Notes: a model not told the origin generated them from the letters alone. A DNA stretch of 64,000 nucleotides from Selaginella moellendorffii (GCF_000143415.4 NW_003314308.1:1344654-1408653); one strand, 5' to 3'; positions 32,681-45,649 are shown, counted from the first letter of the stretch. A program made the numbers and translations.

Positions 32681-34701
32681 ATGTTGGTCCTCTTGTGTCC
32701 CTTTTTTAGAGACTCACTTATTGCTTGTTTCATGCTTATTTTTGAGCACTTCGTTGGGAGTTGCACTCCCACTCTTGACTGTCTAAGTCAGAGTTTTTAG
32801 TCCAAACATGTTACTCTCGTTTGGCTTCCGCTTCAGCCACTACCACATGGCACCCTTTCGGCTCCACTTTTGGGGCTTTGGGATTTGTGTCTCATATAAA
32901 GCCTATGAAAGCTCGTGAAACTAGAAGTATCCATACTAAGTTAAATGGTAGCCAAAACATTTGTGAAAGGAGAGGCATTAATAAACTAACAGATGGATTT
33001 TAGTAAATTGATATTAGGATGTCAAGTACAAATGGTTCATAAAATATGCAAAGTCAAAATAGTGTGGTAAAATGTGGTTTTGACGGTTGTTAGAAGGCAA
33101 GGTTACCAAAGTTTGGGAAGTAATTTCTGCACGTTCAAAAGGATGATTTTGAATGGAAGTTGATATCATTTAGATAAACTAAAAATCATGTATAACTAAA
33201 TGCTAATTCCTTGGTAAATATAATACAATTGAGAACTAGTTATAATATGGAATTTTAGCAGTGTGAGAGTCCAATAAATGGAATATAAATCCACTAGTCG
33301 AGTCTATATACCTAGAAGTGTCATTAGACAAAAGCCACTTCGAATATCACAAGTGGTGACATGCCATTTATTCTACCTTCAAGCTAGGTCTCCTCTTACC
33401 TGTATCTATGACAACTAAGTTCGTGTGTGACCACATACCATGGGACCTGCATGATGTGGAGCCAACTTTTCCATAGTGCCACACAATTAAGATTGTGTTT
33501 GACTTTCATGATGTTGAGTTAGGCCTCCAAAGAAAGTTGAGATCTCATGTGTCCACATTTGCATTTAAGCCAGCTACACTGGAGAGGATTGTCAAGACAA
33601 ACAAGGCACTATCTCCCTCTATTGTTGCCACAATCAGCCTTGCAAAACCATCCTCTAGACCATCAATGTAAATGGGCACACATCATCAGGTCAAAATTGA
33701 CTTATACTGTTTTGTGTTAATGGGTTCTATTGGCAGAAGTACTTGCTGGGTTTTTATCTAAATGGTGTATTTTTTGCACACTTGCATGGCTCTTCTAATG
33801 TTGTCCCTCCCACCAAAAGCAACAGTCACAAATTGGTCAAAAGGAACAAATTCAGCAGTAACAAGTTGGTCAAAAGGGGCAGATTCACCCTACTCACACA
33901 GGGGGACTTCAGGAGCTAGTAATGACTTGTGAGAATTGAAACAATAATTCAGGTTTAATGTGCAGAGGGTTTTTGAAATTCAAACTTTCTGAATTTTATA
34001 CAAACTAGTAACTAGATATTCTCTAACATGATCAGACATATCATCAAAGCCGAGGTACTGTTTCTTGGTGTTCCAAGCTCTGAATAAGAAATGACATGAA
34101 AGCAAGTAGACTGAACTTATCACAAAAGTGCAAATACTAGACCTCAAGATTGAAAGGGCCAACTGTTAACAAAGGTGGCAGCTTAAGTTGATTCTGACCA
34201 TAAGTTAGCCAAAGAAGAAGGTATAAAACGCATGATGTTTAGTTTAAATCGAAATATAATTGTGCATTTCTAACATCCATTTTCATTGATTCAAGTAACT
34301 GTCTTTTGCAAAATGTACATCACCTTTATATAATGCAAATTTTCATTGAAGTGCAGTCCTAATACCAAGTGCCTTTTTCCAATGGTGAGGTCTTTAACAA
34401 TGAATTTTGAGAGGAATCTTCAAAACATTTCTGAACTATTCAGTTTTAAAATGGAAAATACTTTAAATTAATACTTTACCTGAGTTACGTTTGACTGTTT
34501 ATTTGAATAGTGTTATTATAATATAGAATTTCTTACAACTAAGTGGAAATTTCAAGTTTTGTTCCTGATACTTAAAATATATTTGGTTTCTGTTAGGATG
34601 TACTTGAATTCTAGCATATTCTAACAATTATAATGTGCCAACATTTCTAAAGAGGTGTTTAAAACGCTCACAAATATATTCCGAATTAAGTAAGAAACAG
34701 T

Positions 34702-36061
34702 TTAACCAGCAGCAGCTTCTTTGTCCAGCTCCTTTCCCTTTTTTGTTAACAGGGTCTCTGCCTGGGTTCGAAAGTAAGGTGACAGAACCCGAAATCTGTT
34801 ATTAAGGTCTTTGCAGAAGCAGGTAAGCTTGATCTTCGGAGCTAGCCGCGGATGTAGTTTTCCATCACCCATCACCATGTTGATAGCAGCGACCAGATCT
34901 TCCTTCGAGTCCAGCTTTCCAACGAATTCCGTCCAGAGCTTATGCTCGTACTTCTCTTCAATATGTTTCAGCCACTTCTGCCTGTCGCCACCACATTCTC
35001 CGTAGAAGCGTAACAAGCGCGGTATTCCCCCCGTCAGATTATCCAGATCCAGCAGCGCAGAAGCTGGTAGATTTGCCTGCGCAATCCATGTATTCAGCTC
35101 CTCTTCCGTGTAGGGACCGTCAAACTCTTCAGTTAGCTCATGGTCTTCAGCCTCATATTGCCCGGGGCTGTCTATGGACAAGACTGTGATGCGAACACTG
35201 ACTCCAGAGGCACGAACCAGGTGAGCTTTCAGGCGATGAAGCAGCCGTGGCTCCACCTTATCATTCTTCTTTGGATCAAGCTCTTCCCAGTCATCGATGA
35301 TGAAAAGCAAACCTGTCCTGCCCTCGCACCACGCCACCAGGTCTTCTACACTGAGCAAATTCTGCAACTCCTCCCACACGGTCTTGCACTGGCCAAATGC
35401 AAGCAGCAAGGCCTCGAGCAGAACCTTGTCCGGCTCTGAGATGTAACGGGTTGCCGAGATATACACCACCTTTTTGCCGTTGGCGAGGAGGAAGCCGGCT
35501 TCGGTGCTCATGACAGTACTCTTGCCACTGCCTTTACCCCCAATGACCTGCAATCGATTTGCATTGTGGAGCTTCAAAATGCTAGAATGGAGCTTCTCAG
35601 CGCCAGCACGACCAATGTAGTTGTACTTGTCGTCCATGTTTTCAGGGGGATTAAGAGTTGGTCGAAGCAGCCCCGAGTAAACAGCTCCTCCATCCCACAG
35701 GAATGAGCAATCCTTGCCAGCGTACAATTCCTGCAGCTCCTTGTATCGCTGTTCAATCATCACGGCCTTGTCCTCCCGCTTTCTTTTCATCCTTCCTGTC
35801 GAGAAGCGGGTCACTGGCACACGAGAGGAAAGAAAGACGGAACGTACCAGCAGGTGCGAAGGCCAGTAGCAAAGCATTGACTTGCTGAGGGCGAGTTGGG
35901 AGTGCCGATACGAGACACTCACGGAGTCGCCCGACACGCTGAGCTCGGCGATAAGCGTTGGCATCCACGAACCCGTCCGCGGAAAGATTTTGGAAGTCGT
36001 CCGCTGTGAACAGCTCGAAATCGACGCCACTCACCAGTGAGCGCACCACCTCCGCCGCCAT
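34702..36061 (-). CDS. P-loop NTPase, Crinkler/RHS-like, copy B (441 aa, nuclease-like domain absent)
   Basis: Two exons, 36061-35848 and 35813-34702, joined across a 34-base GT-AG mini-intron. The start MAAEVVRS was chosen because all copies share it (an in-frame ATG at 36088 also exists). The N-terminal region (about 1-71, DFELFTADDFQNLSA) is a small helical segment. Walker A GGKGSGKS is at 163-170, Walker B LLFIIDD at 240-246, and TGGIPRLLRFYGEC follows, as in STAND/AAA-like NTPases attached to Crinkler and RHS nucleases. The frame ends after KGKELDKEAAAG, exactly where copies A and C continue into the nuclease-like domain. That domain has been deleted here and in D. The open frame suggests the NTPase may still be made. 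Function unknown. Confidence 0.7.
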
Positions 36062-36159
36062 AAGCAACCAATCCTTAGGGTTTAGCACAAGAATATCCAG
36101 GTATATCCTTGGTGTCTGCCACTTTTAGACTTTAGAGTATGACGTTGTGTCTTTGCGGT

Positions 36160-36480
36160 GAAGAAGCGAAACTGTTCCATCCGGACAGAGTAATCCACGT
36201 CGAAGACCACTCCGGGGCCGAAAGTGGGGACATTGAATTGATAGACCTCCTTTTGGCTCAGCTCCGACTCCTGGGCCTTGTAGAAATGGGAAGAAACCTC
36301 GGGACCGATCAAGAATGTGATCATGCGCGTGACAATCTTGACGGTGAAGACGCTGCTCAGGCGCCGCCCAGGCGCTGGTACTCCTGCCGCAGCATCACAA
36401 TCGGCCCCTTCCCACTAGCAGCAGCAGCGCGGCCGCCACCATGGCCTTCAGATCTTGCCTTAAATCCGAGATGAGAACGT
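36160..36480 (-). pseudogene. CYP51 exon 1 fragment
   Basis: Minus-strand copy of CYP51 exon 1 (YQFNVPTFGPGVVFDVDYS, EQFRFFT) with a small duplication around CAGGCGCCGCCCAGGCGC (36360) and a deletion joining it to the 5' untranslated region (36410). It lies between NTPase copy B and a PPR pseudogene, in the same order as the intact CYP51-PPR pair at 21.8-25.7 kb. Confidence 0.8.
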
Positions 36481-36499
36481 TAACTCCCGACCGTCCAAT

Positions 36500-38258
36500 T
36501 GTCAGTGACGCCAGCCGTTGGATTGCTGCCCGAATAAGCTGGCCAGCTGGACATAAGCCGACGAAGAAGATGCTCCAGCCGCCGCGAGAGGTGCCGTGCG
36601 CCGTGGATTCCACAAGATCCCAGCAATGCCCCCCCAACTGGAATGCTTTCGATCAACTCTCTGGCCTCCTGCACTCCTCCCGATCGCCCTAGAACATCCA
36701 GCATACTCACGAAGAGCTCCGGGCTCGCGGTGATGCCATAGTCGCGATCGATCGATGCGAAGCAGTTGCGCGCCTGATCGATCATCCCTGCGTGGCTGCA
36801 CGCCAGGAAATTGATGCCCAGGGCGACGAGATCGGGCTGGAATCCCTCTTGCCCCATTCTCTGGAACAAGTTCACGGCTTCTCCATGCTGACCACCAGCG
36901 GCAAGAGCAGCCATCATGGCCGTCCACGTGTACGTGTTCCAGTTTTCCCGGGCTGCGATCGTGCAGACGCTCCAGGCGTCGGCCACGTGTCCACATCTGC
37001 CGTACAGTGTGATGAGCGCCGTGGCCAGTTTGTGGACCGCCACGGAAATGGCCACTGCGTGCTCGTGAATGGTACGGCCTTCGTCCAGGGCTGAGCACAG
37101 GCGTCGAGAGCTATGAGAAGAGAGATGGAATTGGGCGAGATACCCTCCAAATCCATTTGCTTGAAAAGATCAAGGGCTCTTCTTTCTTTGCGATTGCTCA
37201 AAAACGCTGCCATCGGCGCGTTCCAAGACACCACATTGTCGATGCCGTGGTCGTGGTCGCCATCAAAGAACAAGAGCTCTGCAGTTTCTAGGCTGCCACA
37301 TTCGCCACATTTGGCAATCAGCGCGTTCCGTAGCTTGAATCCCTTCTTCTGGAGGCCTTGGTTATCATCCAGTGCAGTGTGGAGGAGACGATCGAAGCTA
37401 GAGCAAGCTTCTGTAACGTTGATCAGCGTGATCTCGTCCGGTGGAATTCCTGCGAGATCCATGCTAGCAAACAGCCTCACCGCATCGGATTTGAGCTGTG
37501 ATTGGCGGCTAAACGCCGAGATGATGGCCCAATTGTGGCAATCCCTGTAGCGCAGCAGCGATCAAAAATCCTCCTCGCCTCGGACAAGCACCCACATTTG
37601 CTGGACATGGCGATGAGCGCATTGTCAATGTGGCCGTCTCTTCGATTGATGGTGGCGTTGTCAATCAGCCTGTGAATCGCTTGCCCTTTCGCTAAATCCC
37701 CTTCATCTCCACAAGCGCCAAGAACACTCACGAACGCGATCCCATCAGCCTTGATTCCTTCCAAGCACGCTATTGCAAAAACCAGCAATGCCTCCCTTGG
37801 CGGCCGTGGGCTGTGATCATGCCCGTCCACGTCACGAGCCCTCGAGAAACGGACGGCATCGACTCGAACACATCCCTGGCGTTTCCCACGCAAACTTGGT
37901 GATGGCCCTTGAAAGATTCGCAACCAGATTCTTTGACGAACCTATACATCAAACCTGCCAGCTTGCCACACAGCGCGCATATCCACGTCACCTGCCCGCG
38001 AGCATGATGTTCCACGAGAAGGAATTCCTCTCGTGGATAGCCTCAAACGCTGCATGGGCGTCCTCCACGCATCCGCACTCCCCATACATTTGGACAAGAA
38101 GATTCTCTAGATACCTGTCGCCGCCATAGCCAGAGGTGTGGAGCTGGGCGTGGATCTCCCTGCCACGTTCGATCTCCCGCCGCCGCCCACATCCCCGCAG
38201 CTCGCTCGCAAACTGGACTGCCGCCAGTTCTATTACAGGAAGCTTGATGCTGAGCCAC
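36500..38258 (-). pseudogene. PPR pseudogene, long copy of the 23.7 kb gene
   Basis: Same gene as 23678-25711 with many small deletions. Losses near 36605, 36965, 37032, 37095, 37530, 37800, 37890 and 37995 break the frame or remove motifs. It retains long stretches (PDEITLINVTEACS, LFASMDLAGI) and the E-type end (LDVLGRSGGVQEARELIESI). Cannot encode the full protein. Confidence 0.8.
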
Positions 38259-38324
38259 AGCTAATTAGAATGTGTAGATTTGAACTTTCCAGATTTCATA
38301 ATTCCAAATGGAACTGCAATGGAA

Positions 38325-38572
38325 TTGCCAATTGATGTGCGTACGGATCAGGTGGTGCGGGAGGCTCTTGCACGGATCTTATCGTCGAAAACCACGGCAA
38401 TATTCAACGCACTGGTGACTATGTACAGCAAGTGTGGCGACCTCGTACGGGCACCATGGTAGAAGCGTATGCTCAGTTTGGGCATATGCCCAGCACTTTG
38501 GAAGCTCTTGAGGGAAACTGGAGCTTCTCCGACCACTGTGACTTTCACAAGTTCTCTAGTGGGTTATAGCTC
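38325..38572 (+). pseudogene. Divergent PPR fragment, copy 3
   Basis: Diverged copy of 25778-26085 (NALVTMYSKCGDLVRA) with a 40-base loss after GTACGGGCACCATGG and a frame change. The most decayed of the four. Confidence 0.55.
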
Positions 38573-38599
38573 GAGAGGATTCTTTGAAGGATCAAGGGA

Positions 38600-40640
38600 A
38601 TTGCTCTCTTACGTGGTCCACCTTAAATGTTTTATGATTAACTCTAAATTAGGAACGTTAGATTTTAATTAGTAGATGTTGTTAACAGATATATTAATGA
38701 CTATAATTTTATAATTAGCCAGTGACTGAACGGCTATAATTTATAAGTATATAACTTACATTTGGGTTTATGTTTTTCCTCTTTGTGTTTTATGTTTGTG
38801 CTCTTTATATTTTCTTTCTTATCTTATTCATTTTCTTTAGTATTATGGTTAGATTGGAATATATAAATCATATTTAAGACAGTATTATTTCCTTTTCCTA
38901 ATCTTATTGAGAGAACGAATAATAAAGTAAATTCTTTTACTTTTTGTATTATGATTTGTCTTCTTCTAGAAGAGAGAGAATGTGAAAAATGTCATTGACC
39001 AATGAGATATCAATCTGATAATAAAAGCTGTAAAGAGGGTTTGAAGTGGAATTGTAAAAATTGCAATACCACAAGATTTTTTAAAACTAATATTTTTTTT
39101 GTAAATAATAATGTCACATTTGCTCAAATGTTTAAATTGATGTATTTTTAGTGCATTAAAATGCCATAAGGTAAAACTTATATTGAGTGTAATATTAAAA
39201 AACAGCACATGAGAACTTTTGTCGTGATAATTTTGAGGTAATTTAAGTATAACTTTGATATAATTGATTAAAATGGTGGAAGTTAACTTCCTCAGAATTT
39301 TTATTATGATAAGAAAGAAGTTTAAAATATCCCTTGAGGGATAAATTGCTTATGTCATGATATAGTGAGTCATTGTTAAATAATAAAATACTCATTTCTA
39401 ATAAGTTTAAACTAAAATATATCAACATATAAAACATTGAAAAAATATTTTTTAGTAAGGCCAAAGGGACTAAATCCGTAAATAATGATGGATAGAATTT
39501 AAAATTTAAGTTTAAGAAAAGTTAAAGACAAAAGAAACCTTAATTATCTAAAGTGGATAAAGCTAAAACAATGCTGGCATTGCTAAATAATGGGGAGTGC
39601 CCATAAGTAATAATGTTAATCCCAATATGTGTGATTATAAGTTAAAAATATTTACTAAGGCACAATTAAGTGAAAAGCTTACCTCCTAGCATGAAGGATA
39701 ATAAGTAAAATGAATGTATGAGGCCACAAGTTAAGAGTGAGAAACCAAGAATGAACTTGAGGGTTTATTAATTATAACTATGGTGCTATGAAGAGTTTAA
39801 AACATGGAGGCTTTAATATTAAATTGGGTGATGGATATAAACCTTATGAAAGCTCATAAAACTGAAAGTCTCCATACAAAGCTAGATAGTAGCCAAAAAG
39901 TTTATGAAACTAAAGGCATTAATAAACTGAAGGCTAGAGTCTTTTCAATGTTCTAAAAGAGTAAATTAATATTTAAGAAGTTAAGTATAAATGGTTCATA
40001 ACATATGCAAAATCAGGATAGTGCAATAAAAGTATGGTTTTAAAACTTGCCAGAAGGTGATACTATTAACGTTGGGGAAGTAATTCCCGCATGTTTGAAA
40101 GGATGATTTTGAATGGAAGTTGGTATCATTTAGATAAACTAAATATCATGTTTAATTGTATACTAATTTCTTAATATCATCAAATGGAATTTTATCCAAT
40201 ATGAATAAATGGAATATAGTCCAATCTATATACCTAGAAGTGTCATTAGATAAAAGCCACTTCAAATATCAAATGTGGTGATTTGCCATTTATTTTACCT
40301 TCAAGTTAGGTCTCCTCTTACCTGTATCTATTTCAAAGTTCGTGTGTGACCACATACCATGGGACCTGTATGATATGGAGCCAGTTTTGTCCACAGTGCC
40401 ACCTGGCACAAATAAGATTGTGTTTGACTTGCATGATGTTAAATTAGGCTTCAAAAGACAGTTGAGATTGCATGTGTCAACATTTGCATTTAAGCCAGCT
40501 ACATCTGAGAGGATTGTCAAGACGAACAAGGCACTCTCCCTCTATTGTTGTTACAATCAGCCTTGCAAAACCATCCTCTAGACCATCATTGTAAGAGGGC
40601 ACAAATCATCAAGTCAAAACTGACTTAACCGAATTAAGTA
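38600..40640. repeat. AT-rich dispersed repeat block 2 (short version)
   Basis: 39235-39840 matches 30825-31400, then jumps to 39835-40620, which matches 32905-33690; the middle (about 1.5 kb, including the minisatellite) is absent. 38620-39230 is AT-rich with no counterpart that I could find. A short open frame at 40342-40581 lies within the repeat and has no known motif. Confidence 0.55.
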
Positions 40641-40666
40641 AGAAACAGTTTAACCACTTGATCATC

Positions 40667-42687
40667 CTAAGCTGGATGCCACCTGCACCTGTACTCACAA
40701 GCACACGCTTCTCCCTCAAAGTGAAGCTTGCAGTTGGCACAGTTCTCACAGGTTCTATTCTTTCCCCAACAGAACCTAGTAGCCTGCTTCTTTGACGGGA
40801 TCTTTGGCTCTGTGAGCTTAATCTGGTCGAACCATTTCAGCGATTCGTCTATATCGCTTAGACTTTTGAAGCCTGCCACGTCACCTGCAAGCCTTCCAGC
40901 TTCACTGTATCAGGCATGGCATAGTAGTACAAGGACTCGACCGTGGCAGCTCCCAGTCCTTTTTTCCATTCCGGAAGGACCTCATCCTTCCACACTGTAT
41001 GAGACCTTTTCTTCTCCTTTGCCTTCCACTGAGCAACTGTAATCTGAAGAGCTACCAATGCTTGAGGACCCATCAAGACACCCCCCCCCCCCCCCCCGCA
41101 AGTCCTGGAACCCTACATTGCGAAGAGCAGCTACTTCGTGCCCATGGGCATACGTCCTGTACCTCTTGAACGAATAAGCGTCATCAAACAGCCTCCCCTG
41201 TATCCGAATGACGCTGATCACTAGGCCTTCAATGTGCCAGCTGATGCGAGAGGGGTTCCTTTCTGCAAGCTCACTTTTACAGTCCACTTCTACTGCTTCT
41301 GTCCACAACTGTATGTCTGAAAGCAGCAGCTTCTTGTCCAGCTCCTTTCCCTTTCCTGTTAACAGGGTCTCTGCCTGGGTTCGAAAGTAAGGTGACAGAA
41401 GCCGAAATCTGCCATTAAGGTCTTTGCAGAAGCAGGTAAGCTTGATCTTCGGAGCTAGCCGCGGAGGTAGTTTTCCATCACCCACCACCATGTTGATAGC
41501 AGCGACCAGATCTTCCTTCGAGTCCAACTTTCCAACGAATTCCGTCCAGAGCTTATCCTCGTACTTGGCGTTTCAGCCACTGCTGCCTGTCGCCACCACA
41601 TTCTTTGTAGAAGCGTAACAAGCGCGGTATTCCCCCCGTCAGATTATCCAGATCCAGCAGCGCAGAAGCTGGTAGATTTGCCTGCGCAATCCATGTATTC
41701 AGCTCCTCTTCCGTGTAGGGACCGTCAAACTCTTCAGTTAGCATATAGTCTTCAGCCTTGTCAAGTTTTGCACTTTCATATGGCTCGGGGCTGTCTATGG
41801 ACAAGACTGTGATGCGAACACTGACTCCAGAGGCACGAACCAGGTGAGCTTTCAGGCGATGAAGCAGCTGTGGCTCCACCTTATCATTCGTCCTTGGATC
41901 AAGCTGTTCCCAGTCATCGATGATGAAAAGCAAACCTGTCCTGCCCTCGCACCACGCCACCAGGTCTTCTACACTGAGCAAATTCTGCAACTCCTCCCAC
42001 ACGGTCTTGCACTGGCCAAATGCAAGCAGCAAGGCCTCGAGCAGAACCTTGTCCGGCTCTGAGATGTAACGGGTTGCCGAGATATACACCACCTTTTTGC
42101 CGTTGGCGAGGAGGAAGCCGGCTTCGGTGCTCATGACAGTACTCTTGCCACTGCCTTTACCCCCAATGACCTGCAAGCGATTTGCATTGTGGAGCTTCAA
42201 AATGCTAGAATGGAGCTTCTCAGCGCCAGCACGACCAATGTAGTTGTACTTGTCGTCCATGTTTCCATGTTTGCATTAAGAGTTGGTAGAAGCAGCCCCA
42301 AGTAAACAGCTCCTCCATCCCACAGGAATGAGCAATCCTTGCCAGCGTACAATTCCTGCAGCGCCTTGTATCGCTGTTTAATAATCACGCCCCTGTCCTC
42401 CCGCTTTCTTCTCATCCTTCCTGTCGAGAAGCGGGTCACTGGCACACGAGAGGAAAGAAAGACGGAAGCACGTACCAGCAGGTGGCCACTAGCAAAGCAT
42501 TGACTTGCTGAATGCGAGTTGGGAGTGCCGATTCGAGAGCCTTCTCGAGCCGCCCGACACCCTGAGCTCGGCGATAAGCGTTGGCATCCACGAACCCCGC
42601 CGCCGAAAGATTTTGGAAGTCGTCCGCTGTGAACAGCTCGAAATCGACGCCACTCACCAGTGAGCGCACCACGCCCTCCGCCGCCAT
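40667..42687 (-). pseudogene. NTPase-nuclease-like gene, copy C (collinear but broken)
   Basis: The only copy with all parts in order on the minus strand: N-terminal segment (from 42687), NTPase (about 42260-41530) with GGKGSGKST and GLLFIIDDWE, nuclease-like region (about 41330-40900) and a Cys-rich tail (RFCWGKNRTCENCANCK, about 40710-40775). Lesions: a 5-base loss near 42485 before the mini-intron, an 8-base loss near 41568, a poly-C tract at 41081-41097 in place of a mixed sequence, and an in-frame loss of about 21 codons (around 41057) that removes the acidic residue of the nuclease-like site but keeps LQITVAQ. Not expected to make an active protein. Neighbours are the same PPR fragments as for copy A. 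Confidence 0.7.
41081..41097. repeat. Poly-C tract (17 bases)
   Basis: A run of C where copy A has CCCTCCTG. It lies within the coding strand of copy C (poly-G when read as mRNA) and disrupts the frame. Could be a real expansion or a sequencing/assembly artefact. Confidence 0.8.
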
Positions 42688-42904
42688 AAGCAACCAACCG
42701 GGTTTAACACAAGAATATCCAGGTATATTGTGCCACTTTAGGGTATGACGATGTTTAACTGATGTCTGCCACTTTTAGACTTTAGACGATGTATCTTTGA
42801 GCTTTGAGCTATGGAGTTTTTTGCTTGCTTTTAGTGCGTTTGAGGGGAACCAAAGGTGCTGAGCTATGTGGATTAAATTTTTCTTTTAATTGTCTTCAAA
42901 AAAA

Positions 42905-43562
42905 ATCCCCCACAAGCGCCAAGAACACTCACGAACGCGGTCCTCATTTGCTGTACATGGCGATGAGCGCATTGTCAATGTGGCCGTCTCTTCGATTGAG
43001 CACCACATCTCGCAAACATGGTGATGGCCGCGTTAGATACCTTGAAAGATTCGCAACCAGATTCTTTGACCAACCTATAGGCTTGGACTCCCTGCGCCAA
43101 GTGCCACACGCATCCAGCGCGCATACCCACGTCACCTCCGTGGCACCAATGCCTTCCTGCCACATGGCACGGAGCAGAGTGAGGACCTCGTTCTGCGAGT
43201 ATGCCGCCAGCATGGCGTTCCACGTCACCACATTCTTCGCAGGTCAAACATCTCTTTGGTCTCTTGCAAATGCCCATTACGGGTATATGCCGCGAGCATG
43301 ATGTTCCACGAGAAGGAATTCCTCTCGTAGATAGCCTCAAACGCTGCATGGGCGTCCTCCACGCATCCACACTCCCCATACATCTGGACGAGAAGATTCC
43401 CTAGATACCTGTCGCCGCCATAGCCAGAGGTGTGGAGCTGGGCGTGGATCTCCCTGCCACGTTCGATCTCCCGCCGCCGCCCACATCCCCTCAGCTCGCT
43501 CGCAAACCAGTCCTGGACTGCCGCCAGTTCTATTACAGGAAGCTTGATGCTGAGCCACAGCT
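42905..43562 (-). pseudogene. PPR fragment, second copy of 28.6 kb piece
   Basis: Same assembly of PPR pieces as 28600-29258, with the same internal losses and few base differences. The shared breakpoints show that the rearrangement happened before the block was duplicated. Confidence 0.75.
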
Positions 43563-43619
43563 AACTAGAATGTGTAGATTTGGATTCCATGATTCCAAGT
43601 CCTGAGGAATTGCAATGGA

Positions 43620-43915
43620 ATTGTCGATCGATGCGTGTACGGATCAGGCGGTGGGGAGGCTCTTGCACGGAGTTTATCCTCGAAAGCCACGGCAATGCTC
43701 AACGCACTGGTGACTATGTACAGCAAGTGTGGCGACCTCGTACGGGCGGAGGGCGATCACGTGTCTATGGTAGATCCTATCCTGTGGAATACGATGATTG
43801 GAGCATATGCCCAGTTTGGGCATATGGCCGGTGCTTTGGAAGCTCTTGAGGGAAATTGGAGCTTCTCTGACCACTGTGACTTTCACGAGCTCTCTAGTGG
43901 GTTGTAGCTGGAGAG
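43620..43915 (+). pseudogene. Divergent PPR fragment, copy 4
   Basis: Near-identical to 29320-29610, including the frameshift after GALEAL. Part of the duplicated block. Confidence 0.6.
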
Positions 43916-45497
43916 GATTCTTCGAAGAATCGAGGGAATTGTTTCTCGCAATGTAAGACTGTGGATTGGATCCCAATGGCGAGCACTTTGATCTCTTGTG
44001 TCGCGCGGGGAAGCTTCAGGAGGCTCGGGATTTTATCGTTAGAACTCCGTGCGTGGTCGGCTCTTGTGACTGCTTGTAGCGTTCATGGGGGCCTTATGTC
44101 TGTCTCTCCATTCCTCAGCGGGAATACAAGATGATGTTGCAGAGCAAGAAAGAATAGATCTTTTGCCTAAAACAAAGTAAAGCTTGAAGAGCTATCAAAT
44201 TGCCATTTTAATGGTACCAAGTCCAAAGACTTCACTGTATACACAACTAGATCTAGCTCGTAAGAAATAGAGAGAACGTTTTCGTGGCAAATTTGCTCAT
44301 CCAGATGCACGGTAAATGCAAGGATTTTTCCGAATGATGCCGGCAACTGTAATGGTTTTTGCAAGCTGCGATGGGCAATGACAGTGAGGCATGTGCCTTA
44401 CAGGAGAGCTTATTGCAGGGATATGCGGAGAATTGTCTTCTAGACAAAAGAAAAAAACTACTTTGTGTGTTCAACTTTAGGGTTTTAAGGAATATTTTCA
44501 TTTGTGAGGTCTAAATCTATAATTCCAATGTTATATATTATTATAAGTTTAGTAGGACTTTAACAACTGTTGGATTTGATTTTCTAGACCACTCACTTAT
44601 AAATGGCTAATATGAATATGCACATTGGTTGAGAGAAGTGCATGGATATATAGTTTTTGTTTAGATTTAACTTTTGTATTGTTTAAATAGTTTTTATTTT
44701 TATAATTTTTTCTATTTCTTTTTCTTTTGTTTCTCCTCTTCTTTTCATCCATAGTTGAGTAATATATTCCTTTGTAACAACTTCCTCCCTTGTCTATGGA
44801 GCAGTAATTCATATAACTTATCAATATTATAAGAATGTAATTGAACAATCAAACTCATTGTCCTAAGAATGATAAATAACAATTATAGTGAAGAGATCAA
44901 ATTTATGATATATGTAAACTTTAGAGTTCCCATGAAAGAAATCCAACTAAACCTAAGCAAAAGGAAAGAAAAATATATTATGTCTAATGTTTATGCAAGT
45001 TTTCCAATCATTTGCAAAGAATAGCATTGTACTGGTATAATAATTTGAGTACAGTAACTCATGTGGATTAAAGCTTTCTTTTAAATGTCTTCAAACAAAT
45101 ATTTGAACATATTAACAACTATAACAATGCCTTTGAGAAATTACATCATCTTTATCAAATGCCATCTAAATTGCAGATTAGTAAGAAAGAAACCCTCCCT
45201 AATAGAGTTGTTAAATGTTGAGAAGAGTGTGAAACACAAATCCCTAAATCTCATAAATGAATGAAAGTGTGTTAATGGCCAAAGCAAAAGTCTAACAAAT
45301 GTAACATATTTAGATCAAAAGTTCTAATTTGAACAATCAAGAGTAAGTAGTATAAAAGGATTGTCTTCTAAACTTTAGGGGTCCATATAAGATTGTAAAC
45401 GGAGTACTTTAGGGGAACTAATGTAATTAAGAAAGGCTATATCAGGTGGTGGGTGATGACATACAAAAAGAGTGAATATGACATTATGAACTTTTAA

Positions 45498-45649
45498 GTT
45501 GCAAAACTAATAAGTCTAATGCTTAGTGATTTAGTGGAGTTAAGGGATAGTTTCAAAAATTTATATTTGTGTTGTTGCAAAACTAATAAGTCTAATGCTT
45601 AGTGATTTAGTGGAGTTAAGGGATAGTTTCAAAAATTTATATTTGTGTT
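45498..45649. repeat. Tandem duplication, 2 x 76 bp
   Basis: GTTGCAAAACTAATAAGTC begins at 45498 and again at 45574 and the two units are identical. The paralogous block has a single, shortened version near 30400-30465. Confidence 0.85.

Larger units (their letters stand above)
29611..34700. repeat. AT-rich dispersed repeat block 1
   Basis: About 5 kb with no credible gene. Nearly all of it recurs at 43916-51060 in the same order, and parts of it (30825-31400 and 32905-33690) recur at 39235-40620. It includes a 12-bp minisatellite (32422-32680) and a repeated open frame at 31719-31991. I found no LTRs, no terminal inverted repeats and no transposase or reverse-transcriptase motifs, so its origin is unclear. 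Its 34440-34690 end abuts NTPase copy B. Confidence 0.6.

Noticed and set aside
35753-36088. Alternative reading of NTPase copy B straight through the mini-intron
   Set aside because: It runs out of the NTPase frame and stops after about 35 codons; the corresponding read-through in copy D goes to a different frame, so it is not conserved.
40342-40581. Open frame of 79 codons in the AT-rich repeat
   Set aside because: The matching sequences at 33.4 and 49.8 kb have a stop after CCATAG and shifted frames; there is no conserved protein.
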